64,000 nucleotides of DNA from Chrysopilus asiliformis (lineage: Eukaryota > Arthropoda > Insecta > Diptera > Rhagionidae), in the NCBI GenBank assembly GCA_964034945.1, contig OZ035960.1, forward strand, positions 32,542,368 to 32,606,367. Reading direction: 5' to 3'. The position numbers and the translations under genes are program-made. Of this stretch, positions 1-11,952 are shown one piece after another (positions within the stretch are counted from its first letter, which is position 1; every line of letters begins with the position of its first letter). The notes beneath the pieces were generated by a model. The model was not told the origin of the DNA and made no database searches. It saw only the letters and a program-made list of their open reading frames with translations.

Positions 1-285
1 CAACTCTTGTCATACATAAGACTACTGAAAAACATGCAGTAAATCGCGAAAAATGAAATTTGAATTTCTATAAAGCTGCCATTCCAGTACCCAACAAGCC
101 TGTAAAATTTCAGGGTTGAAATAGTAGTTTTGAGAAATCTTGTATACAAACTGACACACAGAAAGACATTTTTGTAATAATGCTCCAATCGACTTAGGAG
201 TGCTCGGGAAATGTTTTTTAAGCAAAATTAAAAAGTCGAAATTTACAAAACGTATAAGAAAGTTAAAAAAATGTCCGTGTAGTCT
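1..285 (-). repeat. Partial copy of dispersed repeat family A, cut by the window edge
   Basis: Read on the minus strand this matches the copies at 13265-14170 and 59055-60250. All share the run around 'CGTATAAGAAAGT', then 'aattttgcctaaaaa', then a CTGT-type stretch, then 'ctactatagctaaagcc'-like and 'ttttcagtagtctta' blocks. The 67-codon open frame on this strand lies wholly inside the repeat and is not treated as a gene. The family has AAGTATA-containing ends and no recognisable protein, so it is probably non-autonomous; its class is unknown. Confidence 0.6.
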
Positions 286-290
286 TATGA

Positions 291-2725
291 AAAATTAATT
301 TTTCTGTGGTTGAGGCTTAAACTACCGACGGTTTTTTTTCAAATATTTAGATATATGGTCTTTAAAACAATAATATGAAAATGTGTACAGGACGTGGGCA
401 TAACTAGGATGGATTGTTAGATCCGAGCGTTTCTAAACAGAAATCGGATAAATGGGATCCGTGGGACGGTCCCGTGAGATGCCATTTCTCCAGGTTTGAC
501 TGTAATTAATTCAAAATTAAACAGAAAGTTCTATTTATCTTCTTTTATTTTTATTAAAAGTCACCACAAAATTGATTCAAATCACAAAATTGATGTTAAT
601 GATGTCAAATCAAAAAGTGTCCAAGGAGTTACTTTTGACTCCCGTGGTAATTCTGGCGTTAAGCAAAACTTTTTAAAAAAAAATATTTAAAACAAACTGA
701 GTGGGAAAATACTAACATTCCGATTTAAACGATTGTCATTGGGGTATTTTTTATAATTTTTTTTTTCTATAGCAAGTATCAAAATTATTTACTATTCATA
801 ATTTGTTTAAACAAAAGACGAACTACACTTTCATGACAGCAAAAAGAAATATTTCAAGTGCAAAAGAAATTAAACGCGATAAAAAACCACATGATTGTGG
901 TGTGGTGGCTATTGATCAGAAAACGAGAGAACTGCGTTTGTTTAATTTAAAATTAATGAAAGACTGACGATGCTATAATTAAAAATTCCCAGACAGATTT
1001 AAACGCTTGTTACTGAATTTAAAAATAATGAATATCAAAAAATTAGCTTTGAAGAGATTTTAAAGTGTTCCTACACAAGAAGTTTTCAAGACTTGTAAAT
1101 TGCATGTAAAGGTCGGAAAAAATCATCTTGGAATTTTTTAATATTTATGCAAAACAATTAACAATAATTAAGAAAAATAAATTCCAATTGCGAATTTGGC
1201 CTAGAAAAAGTCATAAAATAAATGCTTAGAAACTGAATTAAATCAAATATAATTTTGAAAATATGGAAATTACCAAGGTTAACCCTTAAGAAACTTCCAC
1301 TCCAATTCAATGCATTTTTTTTTCAAATTAAAATGAATAATTAATTTTTGAACTAACAATAAGTGAACTTAATTATAATTACTTAAAAACAATGGCAAAC
1401 ATTTGGTAATAATAGTAATTTAAACAGAATTTAAGGCTCATTTAATATCAGTTATTGTTGTAGCATAACTTTAAGGTGGCCATTTACAAATTTATGGCCC
1501 CATAAAAGTCCAATAAAATTAAGTGTTATCTGCAACTCACAGAAATAAAAACATGAATATAATTGGCGTGGCTTTGATTTACCTTTCATTAGACACATTT
1601 CCTCTTTGAGTGGCAATTTTTTTTGCCTAAATTTGGAAATTAACGAAATTATAGGAAAACACAATCAACTGTAGAGGAAAAAGTGAATAACCATCGATAC
1701 TCAAGCAGAGTCACGCATCACAAATGATGCACTTTAAAACTCAATCAAGTGACGGAAAATTAAGCGAATAAAAAGAAGGTGTGGTATTTAGCGGACAATG
1801 TCCGAAATATTCTTGCGGGGAGGCTAAAAAGTCGGTCTCGTGTTCGTGACAATCGCACAGGAAAATGTTTTTCCGCACTTTGGCCATGAATGAGTCAGTT
1901 TTTCAGGTCTCCATAGACAAAAAGTTCAGAAGCTCAACAGAGTTGTAAATTTTTTTTTATCTACCCACCCTGTTTGCTTATAAAAACTACAATTTTCGTG
2001 GCTAACTGAGTGTCTAAGCATCCTCTAGAAAATTCATTCGTTGGTGGATTTTCATTAAGTATAGTTAAATACACCCCGTGCTGGCGACCGGTCGCCGACC
2101 GACGCATCGTAATCGATTTGTGAGAAAAAGAGGTTAACGTTGGTTGTCCACTTCGATTGTCTGATAATTTGATTAAAGTTTCTTTTCGGTATTCTGCACG
2201 GCCTTTCACTGGAATTATCAATCGAGGATGTTTACCACCGGACGTGATACCCGCCATGAAACAAAAGCCTAGGATTCCCACATTTGAAACGAATTGTACA
2301 GAATTTCGGCCTGCGTTGATTATAATAGGATTTTTGTTACCTAATATTTCGTGTGCACACGCAAAACTTAAATAGACGGAAGATTGCGGCGCCAAATATT
2401 GCAGAATTTATCGTAAACTATTTTTTTTTCGTCATCACAACAACAACAAAAAAACTTTTGATCACGGTGGTGGTCTGCCTTTTTGAGATTTGGTTCGTTC
2501 CTTTATGATTGTTTCTTTTTCTTGTAAAAGGAAAGTCGTTGGTTGGATTTTGTAATGAAATTTGATTAAAATTCAATAAATCGAGCATCTGCCCGTCACG
2601 AGATGAACTTTTCGCAAAAATTCACCATCACGACACGATATTGAAGTACGGATGCTGTGCTAAAACTAAACGATGACCGGAGAAGTGTAGAAAGATGAGA
2701 TTGTTTTTTTTAAACGTTTCCTTAC
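291..2725. other. AT-rich stretch without an identified gene
   Basis: Homopolymer-rich A/T sequence with only short open frames. A 144-codon frame at 2395-1961 (minus) starts at TTG, its first ATG is internal, and an opposite-strand frame overlaps it, so it is not called. If the gene model for exons A, B and C is right, this is the start of the intron downstream of exon C. Confidence 0.5.
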
Positions 2726-3116
2726 CATTTTCATTAAGCAATAGATCATCATCGTAGGATGATAACTGGCTGTACGGATCGATTTCATGATCATCGGGTA
2801 GTATTAGATTTGGTGGCAGAGACGTAGCACCCGAGGAGTTTGACGAGGTAAGGCAAGTGGATTTCGGATGGGACGTCGAAGAACCGGGACGATTATTGAA
2901 ATGGTCTAATTTCCGATTTTTCGACGAGGTGTTTCTCGCTTCCGAATCCAGAGATAGAAGAAATCTAGGACTCAACGATGAGAATTTCGATTTGGCACCA
3001 AGACTCGAACATGTGCTGCTGTTCGATATGTAAGAATCCTCGGAATCGGATTGATTTCCGTCCATCTTTGATTTCTTCTTCTTCTTGCGAAATGCAGTCA
3101 TTGCCCGTGTGAACAT
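2726..3116 (-). CDS. Alternative first coding exon C of an unrecognised minus-strand gene (130 codons + 1 nt)
   Basis: The frame is open from an ATG at 3116 to a GT donor at 2725-2724 (AATG|GTAAGG), leaving one base of a split codon (phase 1). An in-frame TAA lies just upstream, so this ATG is the first one available. A pyrimidine-rich stretch ending in TTTTTGCCCAG at about 3131 could be an acceptor joining an untranslated leader exon. The peptide begins MFTRAM, then a basic cluster RKKKKKSK (residues 10-17), then an acidic-serine stretch SDSEDS (23-28, casein-kinase-2-like). A long Ser/Asn-rich middle follows, and an acidic end with LPDDHEIDPYSQL and YDDDLLLNEN. No folded domain or signal peptide is visible, and it looks disordered. 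Splicing exon B into this acceptor would hit a stop, so it is an alternative to exons A and B, not their continuation. No family was recognised. Confidence 0.62.
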
Positions 3117-3599
3117 TTCCTTTCTTTCTCTGGGCAAAAATTACAAATGAACGAATAGACAGCAAGAAAAAAACTTTCTTCCTGCGTAAATATCACGAAA
3201 TCACTTTTATTAATTCGATTTGCTCACTCGCAATTGAACTGTCTATCACTTCTGCTTGTTATCACATCACATTCCGTGCATTTATCAAAAAATTATTAAT
3301 TTTAAATTGAGAAAAATTCAATTTTAAATCAGTTCACTACGTCATATGTGCTGAATACCAGATCCAGGATGAGTTTATTGATTTTTTGCAAGGAATACTG
3401 GAAGCGCACACCCCAAAACATTAACCTTAAGTAAACTTTTATCTCCTAGTATAGCACATCACAGCCACCAGCACCATATCGAGGATTAAATTGGAAGTCT
3501 GGATATACTTGTGAAAAATTCATTCACCCAACACTAGACGAGATCCAATATGTATGCCTTTTGATATGTTGCCATCTAAGAACATGCCGATTGAATGCG

Positions 3600-3965
3600 A
3601 TCAGATGGTTTGACTATTGATCCGAATCCCGAATCACTTCTAACTGAACTGTTTGACGATGGCTGGAACGTTTGAGGCCGCCGTTCATACCTTCGGATCG
3701 ACCAATGTACAAAAGCTGGCATGGAATTCCCTCTGAGTGCAACCTATGGCCAAGAAATACCACGCAAGCGCCGGCAAACCTAATGCACGAATCTCCTTCC
3801 ATTCTCTCCGGATTGATTGGAACGTATATGCCACTTCCATATTCCATTTCTTCCACTCTTCTGACGGATTTTCTTCTCGCCGAAGAAGAGAAAAGATGAA
3901 AATCAACTGATGGTGGCTAGATTCCACCTGATCCCCATCGGATTCCGCAATCGGTGGGTTTCATT
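3600..3965. other. GC-richer non-repetitive island upstream of exon C
   Basis: This stretch has clearly more G/C than its surroundings and no match to the repeat families seen elsewhere in the window. Both strands stay open for about 75-80 codons, which is expected of GC-rich DNA and does not show coding. It lies about 500 bp upstream of exon C, so a promoter or enhancer is a reasonable guess. No specific motif was identified. Confidence 0.25.
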
Positions 3966-4694
3966 AGCGAAAGGCTGTGCTTCCAATTTCATATCATATT
4001 ACAGTACAGACACGCTATATAATGTGGCGGTTAATGCGTAAACACATCCAACGGAATGAAGAGTGGCCGAGAAAAACCATCTTACAAATACACTAAAACA
4101 TCACAACATTGAACGATTTTCCTCAAGGTTACAGCGGAACATTTCTTTGAGCTTTTGATATCACATGGACGTGGACAAAAGATGAAATTACCCGAAAAGG
4201 TTCCTTCAGATGGTATTCATAAAAGTCATGGATTGAGAGTTCCGCGGGGATGGGATGTTTTCTACTCGATCATGACCTTGAAGTCGCCTCTTCTCCGTCA
4301 TATTGGAAAGGAAAACCGAATAATAACAAACGGAATATATTAGGGGAAGCGTGTCTTTAAATATTTAAGAAGCGGTTAAATGAACGAAAAGGCTTCGTTA
4401 TTATTTACCAACTCTAAGTTATTTATTTGTGGAAAATCATTGGAAAAGGCGTTTTTTTTTATGTGTAATGAGAGTTACATAAATATATTCTATATAAAGT
4501 ACATATTTTGAAGGGATGTAAACTTTATTTTGGGTAAACTTGGGAAAATTTATTGCGTGTTTCTTAAGACTCACTTATGGCAATTAGAAGTAAAATTATC
4601 AGAGGTCTTTGCTTATTATAGCTTTAGCGATGCCATATTTTATCGTTAAGAAATTAATCCTTTACACGTGGTAGCATCCGGCTGGGATTACAGT

Positions 4695-4825
4695 CACACA
4701 AAATACGTCACTAAATTAGGGAGGAGGGAATTGCGGTAATGTTTTGTATTATATAAAAAAACATGACGAAGGGGAGGGGTCGAAACGGTGAAAATTAGGG
4801 TGACGTATTTTAATGAACGTCTTTT
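4695..4825. repeat. Copy of the 'AATACGTCAC' inverted-repeat family
   Basis: It begins with AAAATACGTCAC and ends with GTGACGTATTTTAAT, an inverted pair enclosing a purine-rich middle with ggaggg and gaaggggaggggtcg. The same ends, often as 'cataaaatacgtcac', recur at about 11800-11952, 29890-29965, 36883-37040, 46830-47000, 52305-52370 and 57835-57870. Probably a non-autonomous DNA transposon family. Confidence 0.65.
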
Positions 4826-4914
4826 TGGTTGCTTAATCCTTCCGTCAAAGATAATTTTAACGACACTTCAAGTCATTTATATAGATCGGCTTGGACCTTT
4901 ATACAATTTGTATG

Positions 4915-5150
4915 GAAATGAACTAAAAAAATCGAGAACACGTTGAGCTAGCGACTTGAAATTTTTTGTAAATCAGTTTTACAAAAATGGTAGTTTTTCA
5001 TCAACTTTTGGAAAAGTAACGGTAGTCTCCCATACAACATTTTTGGGTACCTCGCATAATTTTTTTTTTGAAAAAAATAAATTTTTCTAGATTTTTGATC
5101 CAGAAGCATTTAGACAATCAGCTGGAGTGGTCTAAATGCTTCTGGATCGA
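4915..5150 (-). repeat. Family C repeat copy with adjacent small hairpin
   Basis: Positions 4935-5060 read on the minus strand match the segment near 28880-29000 and 44100-44210 (shared 'acaaaaaatttcaagtcgctagct'-type core). At 5097-5149 a perfect hairpin follows, with arms reading GATCCAGAAGCATTTAGAC and its complement around a short loop. Confidence 0.5.
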
Positions 5151-5297
5151 AAATGTAGAAAATTTTATCTTGTTTAAATTTTGTTATATGCTTTTTGCAA
5201 AGAATTGTTTGACGAATAAAAATTTGTAAATTTAACAATTTTTGGTCAATTTGATCAATTAGGCATTGTTAATTTCACAATTGTTTTGTAAATTTAA

Positions 5298-5777
5298 TGC
5301 CGCGGTCACACGACGCTGTTTTGCCAGCCGCTGGCTACTGTTGGTTAGGAGCGCTGGCAAGTAGCAACAGCAGCCCGCGTACACGATTTATACTTTAGTA
5401 CCGTTGGCTAGTAGTAAAACAGTGGTTTGACATTTGAATCTGGGAGATTTTGGTACATTTTTTACGAAATGTCTTTACGCAAGAAATCTTTCTTAAGGAA
5501 ATTTTTAAGAACGCAAGTGGCTTAAATTAGTGAGGATTTTACCACTTATCAGACGCTGGCGAGTGTCCACAAAAGACTTTTGACAGCTCAGAAACCATGT
5601 GACAGGGTCACGTGATCCCTAGTAGCGCTGGCAAAATAGAACGCTCTCTACTTCACTAGCGCTGATAAAATCCTCGCGCTGCTGCTCGTAGTAGCACGTA
5701 CTAGGGTTCACACGGTGTTGCTGAAATGCTGCCAACAGCCACTAGCGCTGGTAAAACAGCTTCGTGTCACCGCCGCA
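5298..5777. mobile_element. TIR element with TAA target duplication (PIF/Harbinger-like MITE)
   Basis: The ends are inverted copies: TGCCGCGGTCACACGA at left and TCGTGTCACCGCCGCA at right, continuing through GCTGTTTTGCCAGC / GCTGGTAAAACAGC. TAA flanks both ends (5295-5297 and 5778-5780). The interior is rich in subterminal repeats of the type TAGCGCTGGCAAAA. No transposase frame is present. A 3-bp TWA duplication is typical of the PIF/Harbinger superfamily; assignment rests on that alone. Confidence 0.75.
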
Positions 5778-5898
5778 TAACGAAACATCATTTGTAAGTT
5801 TATTTTTGTAACAATTGCTTTTGTTGAACAAAGATTTCTCCAAAAATATTTGTTCCAATTGACAATTTTTTTGGGGATATTAACAAAAATTTGGTTAA

Positions 5899-6157
5899 CC
5901 CTCATACTGTCCTCGGGTCATTTCTGACCCAAATTCGATTTTAATTAAAAGTATCTTCTCAACTACATGAACAATGTTTGTATGGTGTAGGCTCTGTGAA
6001 CAAATTTCTTTTGAATACCGAAAACAATAATCTATTTGTTCATATTTTAATCCATTGAAGAGCACTGTAGTCTTCATGGGCCATAAATGGGTCACAATGG
6101 GTCATTCTTGACCCACGAAGACATCATACGTTATTTTTCTTAAGCACAGTATGAGAG
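5899..6157. mobile_element. TTAA-flanked inverted-repeat element (piggyBac-like MITE)
   Basis: TTAA occurs exactly at both borders (5895-5898 and 6158-6161). The terminal repeats read CCCTCATACTGTCCTCGG at left and CACAGTATGAGAG at right. GGGTCATTTCTGACCC near the left end is echoed by GGGTCATTCTTGACCC near the right end, giving nested palindromes. TTAA insertion with CCCT-type ends is characteristic of piggyBac-family elements. It has no coding capacity. Confidence 0.7.
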
Positions 6158-6230
6158 TTAATTTAACAATTATTTTATCCATATGATCTTCACAACAAAG
6201 ATCGTCAAGTTTTTGCCAAGAAAAGCGTTA

Positions 6231-6302
6231 TTTTAACCCATTAAACTTTATTTTAACCCTTTAAATTTTGTTTTAACCCTTTAAACTTTATTTTAACCCT
6301 TT
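6231..6302. repeat. Short tandem repeat, 20-bp unit x about 3.6
   Basis: The unit TTTTAACCCTTTAAACTTTA starts at 6231, 6251, 6271 and 6291 with single-base differences. It carries TTAACCC motifs resembling the ends of the TTAA-flanked elements and may be an expanded element end. Confidence 0.8.
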
Positions 6303-6339
6303 CATGCGAAATCAAAGTTTGGTCTCGCCTAAAAATCGA

Positions 6340-6413
6340 TTAAAGATACTTTAACTTATTATCACAGATATATCCGGTGTACTCGTTTAAGTACGGCGGG
6401 CGTCAATGGGTTA
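6340..6413. repeat. Dispersed repeat paired with 41867-41946
   Basis: The block around CTTTAACTTATTATCACA through ATATATCCGGTGTACTCGTT to AATGGGTTAAT recurs with few changes at 41867-41946 in the same orientation. The AATGGGTTAA end suggests one terminus of a TTAA-inserting element; together with the TTAACCCATT at 6234 this could be a complete small element of about 180 bp. Confidence 0.55.
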
Positions 6414-8407
6414 ATATCCGCTCTGTGCCACCGACCTTTGTTACGTTACTTTTGTGCTCATTATTAGAGCAAGCACGCACCACTTTAGCAAGCATGTAGA
6501 ATGGAGCTAAAGTGACAATTTTTGGTTTTTAAAATGCGTACCAACCAATATGGGAGCGGACCACGAAGTGTATTTTGGCATACTTATTTAATATTTGCGT
6601 TTTTCTAGTTAAATATACTTCGATGCATGCTGAAATCCTAGTTTAAAGGTGTTTTAAAAAGTCAAATTGCCACTTCGGTACATGCTACCGCGGTGCGCGC
6701 CTGCACTTAGATTTCATTTAAATAACTCGAAATTTGTACCCGAAATATCTCAAAATTTCCGAATAAATTCCAAATGAAGAATAATATGTTTTAACTTACT
6801 TGCAGGAAAATCTAACATTTGGTGTGAAAGTTTTATTAATAATAGTTCTTTCAAGACGATTAATTCCCTAAGACCTATAATTTTGATATTTTTCAACTCC
6901 ACTCATTCATTATTGTTATCGTCATTATCTGTCATTAAAGATACACTTACTTAGCGGTTAATCAAAAGTAACTGATATATACTTCAATTGTAGCCATTAG
7001 CTTTTATGATCTCTCAATATGAGCAAATCCATCGTCGACAAAAAGGCGATCAAGTTTCTTTCATCATTTTGGAAAACCACAAAAATAGTACACTTCTGAA
7101 ATATCCATCAAAGACAACTTTCTCGCTACATTTATTTACTGGCGACGACGTCTATGGTATGAAAAGATGATGAACAAATGACATCTTTCCAATTTTCGAA
7201 GTCACACAGCTGCGAGCACGTGCTGCTTGTAATCACAGAAATTACCAGGGATAATTGACCGCTTCTAACATCAAAGTTTTGAATGGAAAACTAAGAGATA
7301 AAAGCCTTAAGTAAAAAAAAGTTTTCCACAAGAGCAAAAAAAAAAATGATGTGGAGAAAAATTACCATTACATGAATGATAAATTTGATAAATCATTATA
7401 TTCAATATTTTACGGTGATGTAGGCAAATATTTATTTCCCCATTGAGCGATGTTTTCACCTTGACATTGCGACTTTCAACGTTTTGATATCGAAATTACG
7501 AATAATTGAATGTCACGTTATTTGTTACTCTACTATACGCAATGAATGTCACAGTATGTTTTTTTTAAACCATTAGCTCTCGAAATATGTTGCATTCTTG
7601 GATATAATTCACACATCGTACAAATCAAGGTCAGCACTTTTCTTAAAATTATTGCTAAAAAAATAAAAGGTTAAAAAAGAAAAGATGGTCAGGTTTTTCC
7701 TTATCATCCGAGTTGCATGACATTTCGAGGGTTAAAGTTTGTGTGGTGAGAATATTGCAGAGATTGCGCAACATTCACCTGCGTGTACACATGCATTTTT
7801 TCCACAATTCTGTTGTTTATTTAAAGTGCTGCACAAATTGATGGTTTGCTATTTATGTACATGTCCCAGTGAATAATTGTTTTAACCTTCTTGGCTCGAG
7901 TAGCAACGAGTACGTACTTTTAACGCCATTAGATTGAAATTTGAACTCTGTTCTCTTGTTACGTTTTGACGTGTGGAAGCACAATTTCTTATTTTTTTTT
8001 CACTTCTCCATCGTTTGTGGTAGGACTTTTCTACTTCCACATCATACTTAGATGATGCTCAAGTTTTTAAATTCAGCTCACCGTTAAGAATATGTCATTA
8101 AGACATTTCATATCCATGCGATTAAATTACAATTTTATTATTGTTTAACTGTTTTACGAAATGATTAAGTTATTTATTCCTCTTCATCTCATTTTTTTTT
8201 CATCACAATCACAAAAGGTTTTTTTTCTTATTACATGGGAAATTATTATGTAGGTTGTTACTGAACACGTCAAAGGTATCATGGCCATTACGGGGCGTTA
8301 GGTGATTTGTTTTAAATTCGAGACTGATATTATTAGCGGAATTACAAATTTGTTCCCCTCCCCTTGGGAAAATTACTAAAAATCGGTTGATTGGGTTAAA
8401 CTCCATA
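6414..8407. other. AT-rich stretch, no feature identified
   Basis: Only short frames on either strand, with no recognisable repeat pair, RNA gene or protein motif. Confidence 0.4.
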
Positions 8408-8665
8408 TCGTCGGCTAAAAGTGAAATTGTGCTAAGTCCATTTGGTATAATTTTCGAGAAGAGCAATGAAAACCTTGTAAAATCGTTTTAATTCTCTTTC
8501 AATAACACTGAGTTTTCTTTAAATGAGGAAAATTGGGCTCAGTTTTCTTTAAATGAGACTCTGTTTTCTTTAAATGAAAATTAAAATGATTTAACAAGGT
8601 TTTTTATTGCTCCTCTGTCAAATTTGGTATAATGGACTTAGCACAATTTCACTCTTAGCCGACGA
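8408..8665 (+). mobile_element. 258-bp TA-inserting MITE, copy 1 of 3
   Basis: It is flanked by TA (8406-8407, 8666-8667). The ends are TCGTCGGCTAAAAGTGAAAT and its near-perfect complement, and the inverted similarity extends inward through 'ctaagtccatt' and 'agcaataaaaaaccttgt'. The middle holds three copies of a 'gttttctttaaatgaga' motif. Two further copies of identical length occur at 23829-24086 (inverted) and 24210-24467. TA duplication suggests mobilisation by a Tc1/mariner-type transposase. Confidence 0.85.
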
Positions 8666-8848
8666 TATACGAAAATCCATAACTACAAAAAAATAAACAC
8701 AGGCCAACACCTTTTTTGGTGCAAATCGATATCGGAATTACTTTTGGGTAATTTGGCAATGCTGATTTGAAATCTTACATTGGTTTGGCTGGGTAAGCTC
8801 TAATTTTTGAGTTATGAAGGCTGATTGGTGGAAATCTTCGGAAAGTTA

Positions 8849-9342
8849 TTGGGTGTACAAATACGTTTCCGCCGTTTTTTTTTTATCAAAAACTGCGCAT
8901 TTTTTGTGAAACAATAATAAATTATGTTCTATTTGAAGTATTGTCCATTGTTTGCCACTACTTTTTCCCATATTTCTGGCAGCATACGGATACCGGGTCG
9001 GAAGAATGCTTCATCTTTTGAGGCTATCCACGAATTGACACAATTTTGTGCTTCTTCGTAAGAACGGAAGTGCTGCTCAGCCAGGCCATGTGTCATCGAT
9101 CTGAACAAGTAATAGTCGGAAGGGGCGATGTCTGGAGAATACGGTGGGTGGGGTAGGACGTCCCATTTTAGTGTTTCCAGGTAGGTTTTGACCGGCGACG
9201 CAACTTTCCATTTAAAAATGTTAAATATTTTGGCAAGAGTCCAAATAAAAAATCTTGTGAGGGAAGGAGGATTGGAAAAAATCTTCGTATTTGAAAAACT
9301 TCTACCAGTAAATCTTACCCGATTTTGACGCGGTTTTTGCAT
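8849..9342 (-). pseudogene. Truncated mariner-type transposase (C-terminal fragment) with one element end
   Basis: The minus-strand frame from about 9204 to 8929 encodes the C-terminal part of a mariner transposase: VKTYLETLKWDVLPHPPYSP, then the APSDYYLF segment carrying the third catalytic Asp, then SWIASKDEAFFRPGIRMLPE and WEKVVANNGQYF before the stop. The first two catalytic Asp and the DNA-binding N-terminus are missing. Residues upstream of about 47 in this frame do not look like transposase, so the 5' part has been deleted or replaced. The sequence TTGGGTGTACAAATACG at 8849, after TA, resembles a mariner-type terminal repeat and would be the 3' end; no matching 5' end was found. Such a fragment cannot be active. 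Confidence 0.85.
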
Positions 9343-10975
9343 GTTATCGTTCTATAGAACGCGATTTTGAAAAAAAAAACTAACCGTTTTTGAGAAAATT
9401 GCAAAAATATTTATATTCATCATATAAATATTTTTACTTTTGATCATAGATATACTAGATCGCTCGATTTGCTGTCTCAAATGGTCCCATTTCAATACAG
9501 TTCAGTGAATCAAAACGAGTCAAGTAAGAGCAAGATAACCGTATGAAAATTAATATAGTCCTCTCGTTTAAACCGTGAGCTGTCAAAGGAAAATATACTT
9601 TCGGAATGGTGTTGGCGCCTAAAGTTATTTGTTTGCGCCTAAAGTTAGTCTCAAACTTGTGAAATTTGAATTTCGCGGCAAACTAAATTTGAATTTCGCG
9701 ACCTTATACAGTTCAGTGGATGCGTTCAAGTACGATAAAGAGGGAAATACTTTTGGGACAATTTTTCAGCAGAGCTTTGTATGGTGACAGTTGTTCTATG
9801 TTATATAGTTCTGTGGGTGTGATTATGTATGAAAGGTATCATCTCAACACTAGGTGGATTAAGATGTACTGTTTTTTATTGTTTTGAAATGAAATCCTGT
9901 TGATAAGACATGAAATCATGTACAGACTGAATGAAAACCCCGTAAAATTGATATTAAAAAACGTTAAATTCACATGATTGAAAGACGAAAATATTATTAC
10001 GATTCTTTTACTGTAATTTTTAGTATCGTTATAAGCAAACCTTTATTGTATATAAATTATATCGAAACGAATGTTGTTTTAATGCCGATATTCGGAAATA
10101 TTTGCGTTCAACAATTAAGCTGGCCATACACATTATGGTTTACCCACGGGTTCTCTGCCTGTGCCCATTTTCGTGCCGGTGTGTAGTGTAATAAAAGGAT
10201 CGTCACGCCTGAGTTTTATTGAACACATGTGCCGCTTTACCTGAAAAGGAATAGCAGATGACACTGGCAGACCAGATTAAAAACCAAAAGTTTCATAAAT
10301 TTTTATAAGCTTATTTCCAGGACGCAATAAACATTATCATAATATTATTGTTTCGAAATTTGCATTTGGAATCATAAATATTTATGCGATACTTAGAAAT
10401 ATTGATACACAACTCATATAGTTCTGTACTAATTCGCATTGATAGTAAACCTTCAAGTCTAATTGCTCTAGATTTAAAGTATTGATTTGGTATTAAATGA
10501 CGATAAAACCTAAACGAGAATTTGTTGCCTGATGGCCTTCGAGGAAATCAGGTTAGGTCAATGAACCATTTCTGTGTTTATTATGTTTATTACAGCCAAC
10601 ATGTTTTGGCGGCCATTTTTTATACCTGAAAGGCCGTGTGCTTATATAGTTAATCCTCGGTTAATGAAGGATTCGGTTTATGAACTTTTTTAATACTAAG
10701 AAATGTTTTGGACCAGAATTTCAGCACAGATTAGATAACTAAAGATAAGCAACAATAGAACATTTTGTAGAACTTCACTGTAGAGTTATGAATATCAATC
10801 AAGTATTGATTTATTGACAGTTAAGTGTCAAAATATAAGGGGAAATACATAATTGTTTTGCAATAAAGATTCCATTTCCGCTGTCGGATTTTTTTGGGCC
10901 TTTAAAATTGGTTCTAGGTTTCTTATCTTTATTTACCTAATCTTTGGTTTCAGTGTAAGCACTTGATACTCAATC
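9343..10975. other. AT-rich stretch without an identified gene
   Basis: Contains scattered short frames, including a 70-codon plus-strand frame near 9974, but no recognisable protein or paired terminal repeats. The block 'gaatttcgcggcaaac..aatttcgcg' near 9670 is a minor local duplication. Confidence 0.4.
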
Positions 10976-10978
10976 ATA

Positions 10979-11778
10979 GGCCGCGTTCAGACGTGGTGGA
11001 AACTGGTTGACTTCACCAAGTTTCCACTCGATTTTACGGGCCAGACGCTATCGGGTGTATGCGGGGAATTCACCTGCTGGCTAGGCCGGGTGAACTTGGT
11101 TGAAAACACATACACACATAGAGTTCAATGGTGGGGGTTCACAAAATTTTTCTAGCTACACGCACACATTGACATAGCATGTGTAAATACACTGAAGCGC
11201 AAAAGTTGAAAAACACTACGTGAGAACGCAAGCAGAGTTTTTCACCCAGAGTAATGCCCTAAACACATGTGCAGATTTTCTGCATGCAGAGCTGCATGCA
11301 TATCTGCAGCTAAGACACATGAGCAGATTTTTTTGACATTTAATCGCATCGGCTGCTATCAACAATGGAAGAAGAATTGGCCAATTTTTATATTGGAAAT
11401 GGATGGATCACCTTTGGAAATGGATGGATCACCTCATGTTCCTGAAAGACGTAGATAACGTCAATACAAAGTATTGAATATTTTCTACTGGACTTTCCTT
11501 TTCCTTTTCTTTCCTTTTCCACTGTGTACGAATTTAGTCCATAGTCTCTTTGCTAACCGTCGATTTTGCCAAACACCAAAAAAGAATGCTCGGTTGGCAT
11601 CACTAATTCTGCGCAGAGAAAGTTGAATTTGAGATACCATGCAGCTCTGCGCTGCATGCAGAATTTACATGTGTTCCACTTCGTATAAACGTGTGTATTT
11701 AAATTCCGCTGCATGCAGAATTCTGCACATGTGTTTAGGGCATAACTCGGTTGATTTCACCTACGTGAGAACGCGGCC
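10979..11778. mobile_element. TIR element interrupted by a second element
   Basis: The ends are GGCCGCGTTCAGACGTGG at left and the inverted ACGTGAGAACGCGGCC at right, flanked by ATA on both sides (10976-10978, 11779-11781). Subterminal pieces such as 'ggttgacttcacc' and 'ggttgatttcacc' repeat in opposite arms. The element at 11255-11742 sits inside it; without that and its extra TAA the host element would be about 309 bp. Confidence 0.7.
11255..11742 (+). mobile_element. TAA-flanked TIR element nested in the preceding one (PIF/Harbinger-like)
   Basis: The ends read TGCCCTAAACACATGTGCAG and its exact inverted partner, flanked by TAA (11252-11254, 11743-11745). Next to the ends are CTGCATGCAG palindromes. 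A plus-strand ATG in the context CAACAATGG at 11364 opens a 26-codon frame starting MEEELANFYIGNGWIT, with a 19-bp direct duplication (GGAAATGGATGGATCACCT twice, 11395-11432). That may be the remains of a transposase start, but it is too short to assign. Confidence 0.78.
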
Positions 11779-11799
11779 ATAGTCGTGTGTATAAGCGGT

Positions 11800-11952
11800 T
11801 GCTCATAAAATACATCACGCTAATTTTCGCCTTCTCAGATTCTTCTCTTCTTTTCAGCGATTTTTTTGTCCGGGAGTTGATTCTGCCGTCAGAAGCCTCC
11901 CCCACCCCCTTTATAATCCTAAAAGTGTGACGTATTTTATGGACAGCACCTA
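11800..11952. repeat. Copy of the 'AATACGTCAC' inverted-repeat family
   Basis: Starts CATAAAATACATCACGCTAA and ends GTGACGTATTTTATGGACAG, matching the family noted at 4695-4825 and elsewhere. Confidence 0.7.

Noticed and set aside
1583..1626. Possible 44-bp minus-strand mini-exon (ATG TGT CTA ATG AAA G|GTAAAT) in the same phase as exons A-C
   Set aside because: It would fit as a fourth alternative start, but it is too short and its splice signals too common to support by eye; internal use in phase 1 gives a stop.
1961..2395. 144-codon minus-strand frame
   Set aside because: Begins at TTG, first ATG is internal, no recognisable motif, and an opposite-strand frame overlaps it.
8209..8466. 85-codon minus-strand frame
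   Set aside because: Overlaps the left end of the 258-bp MITE and has no recognisable content.
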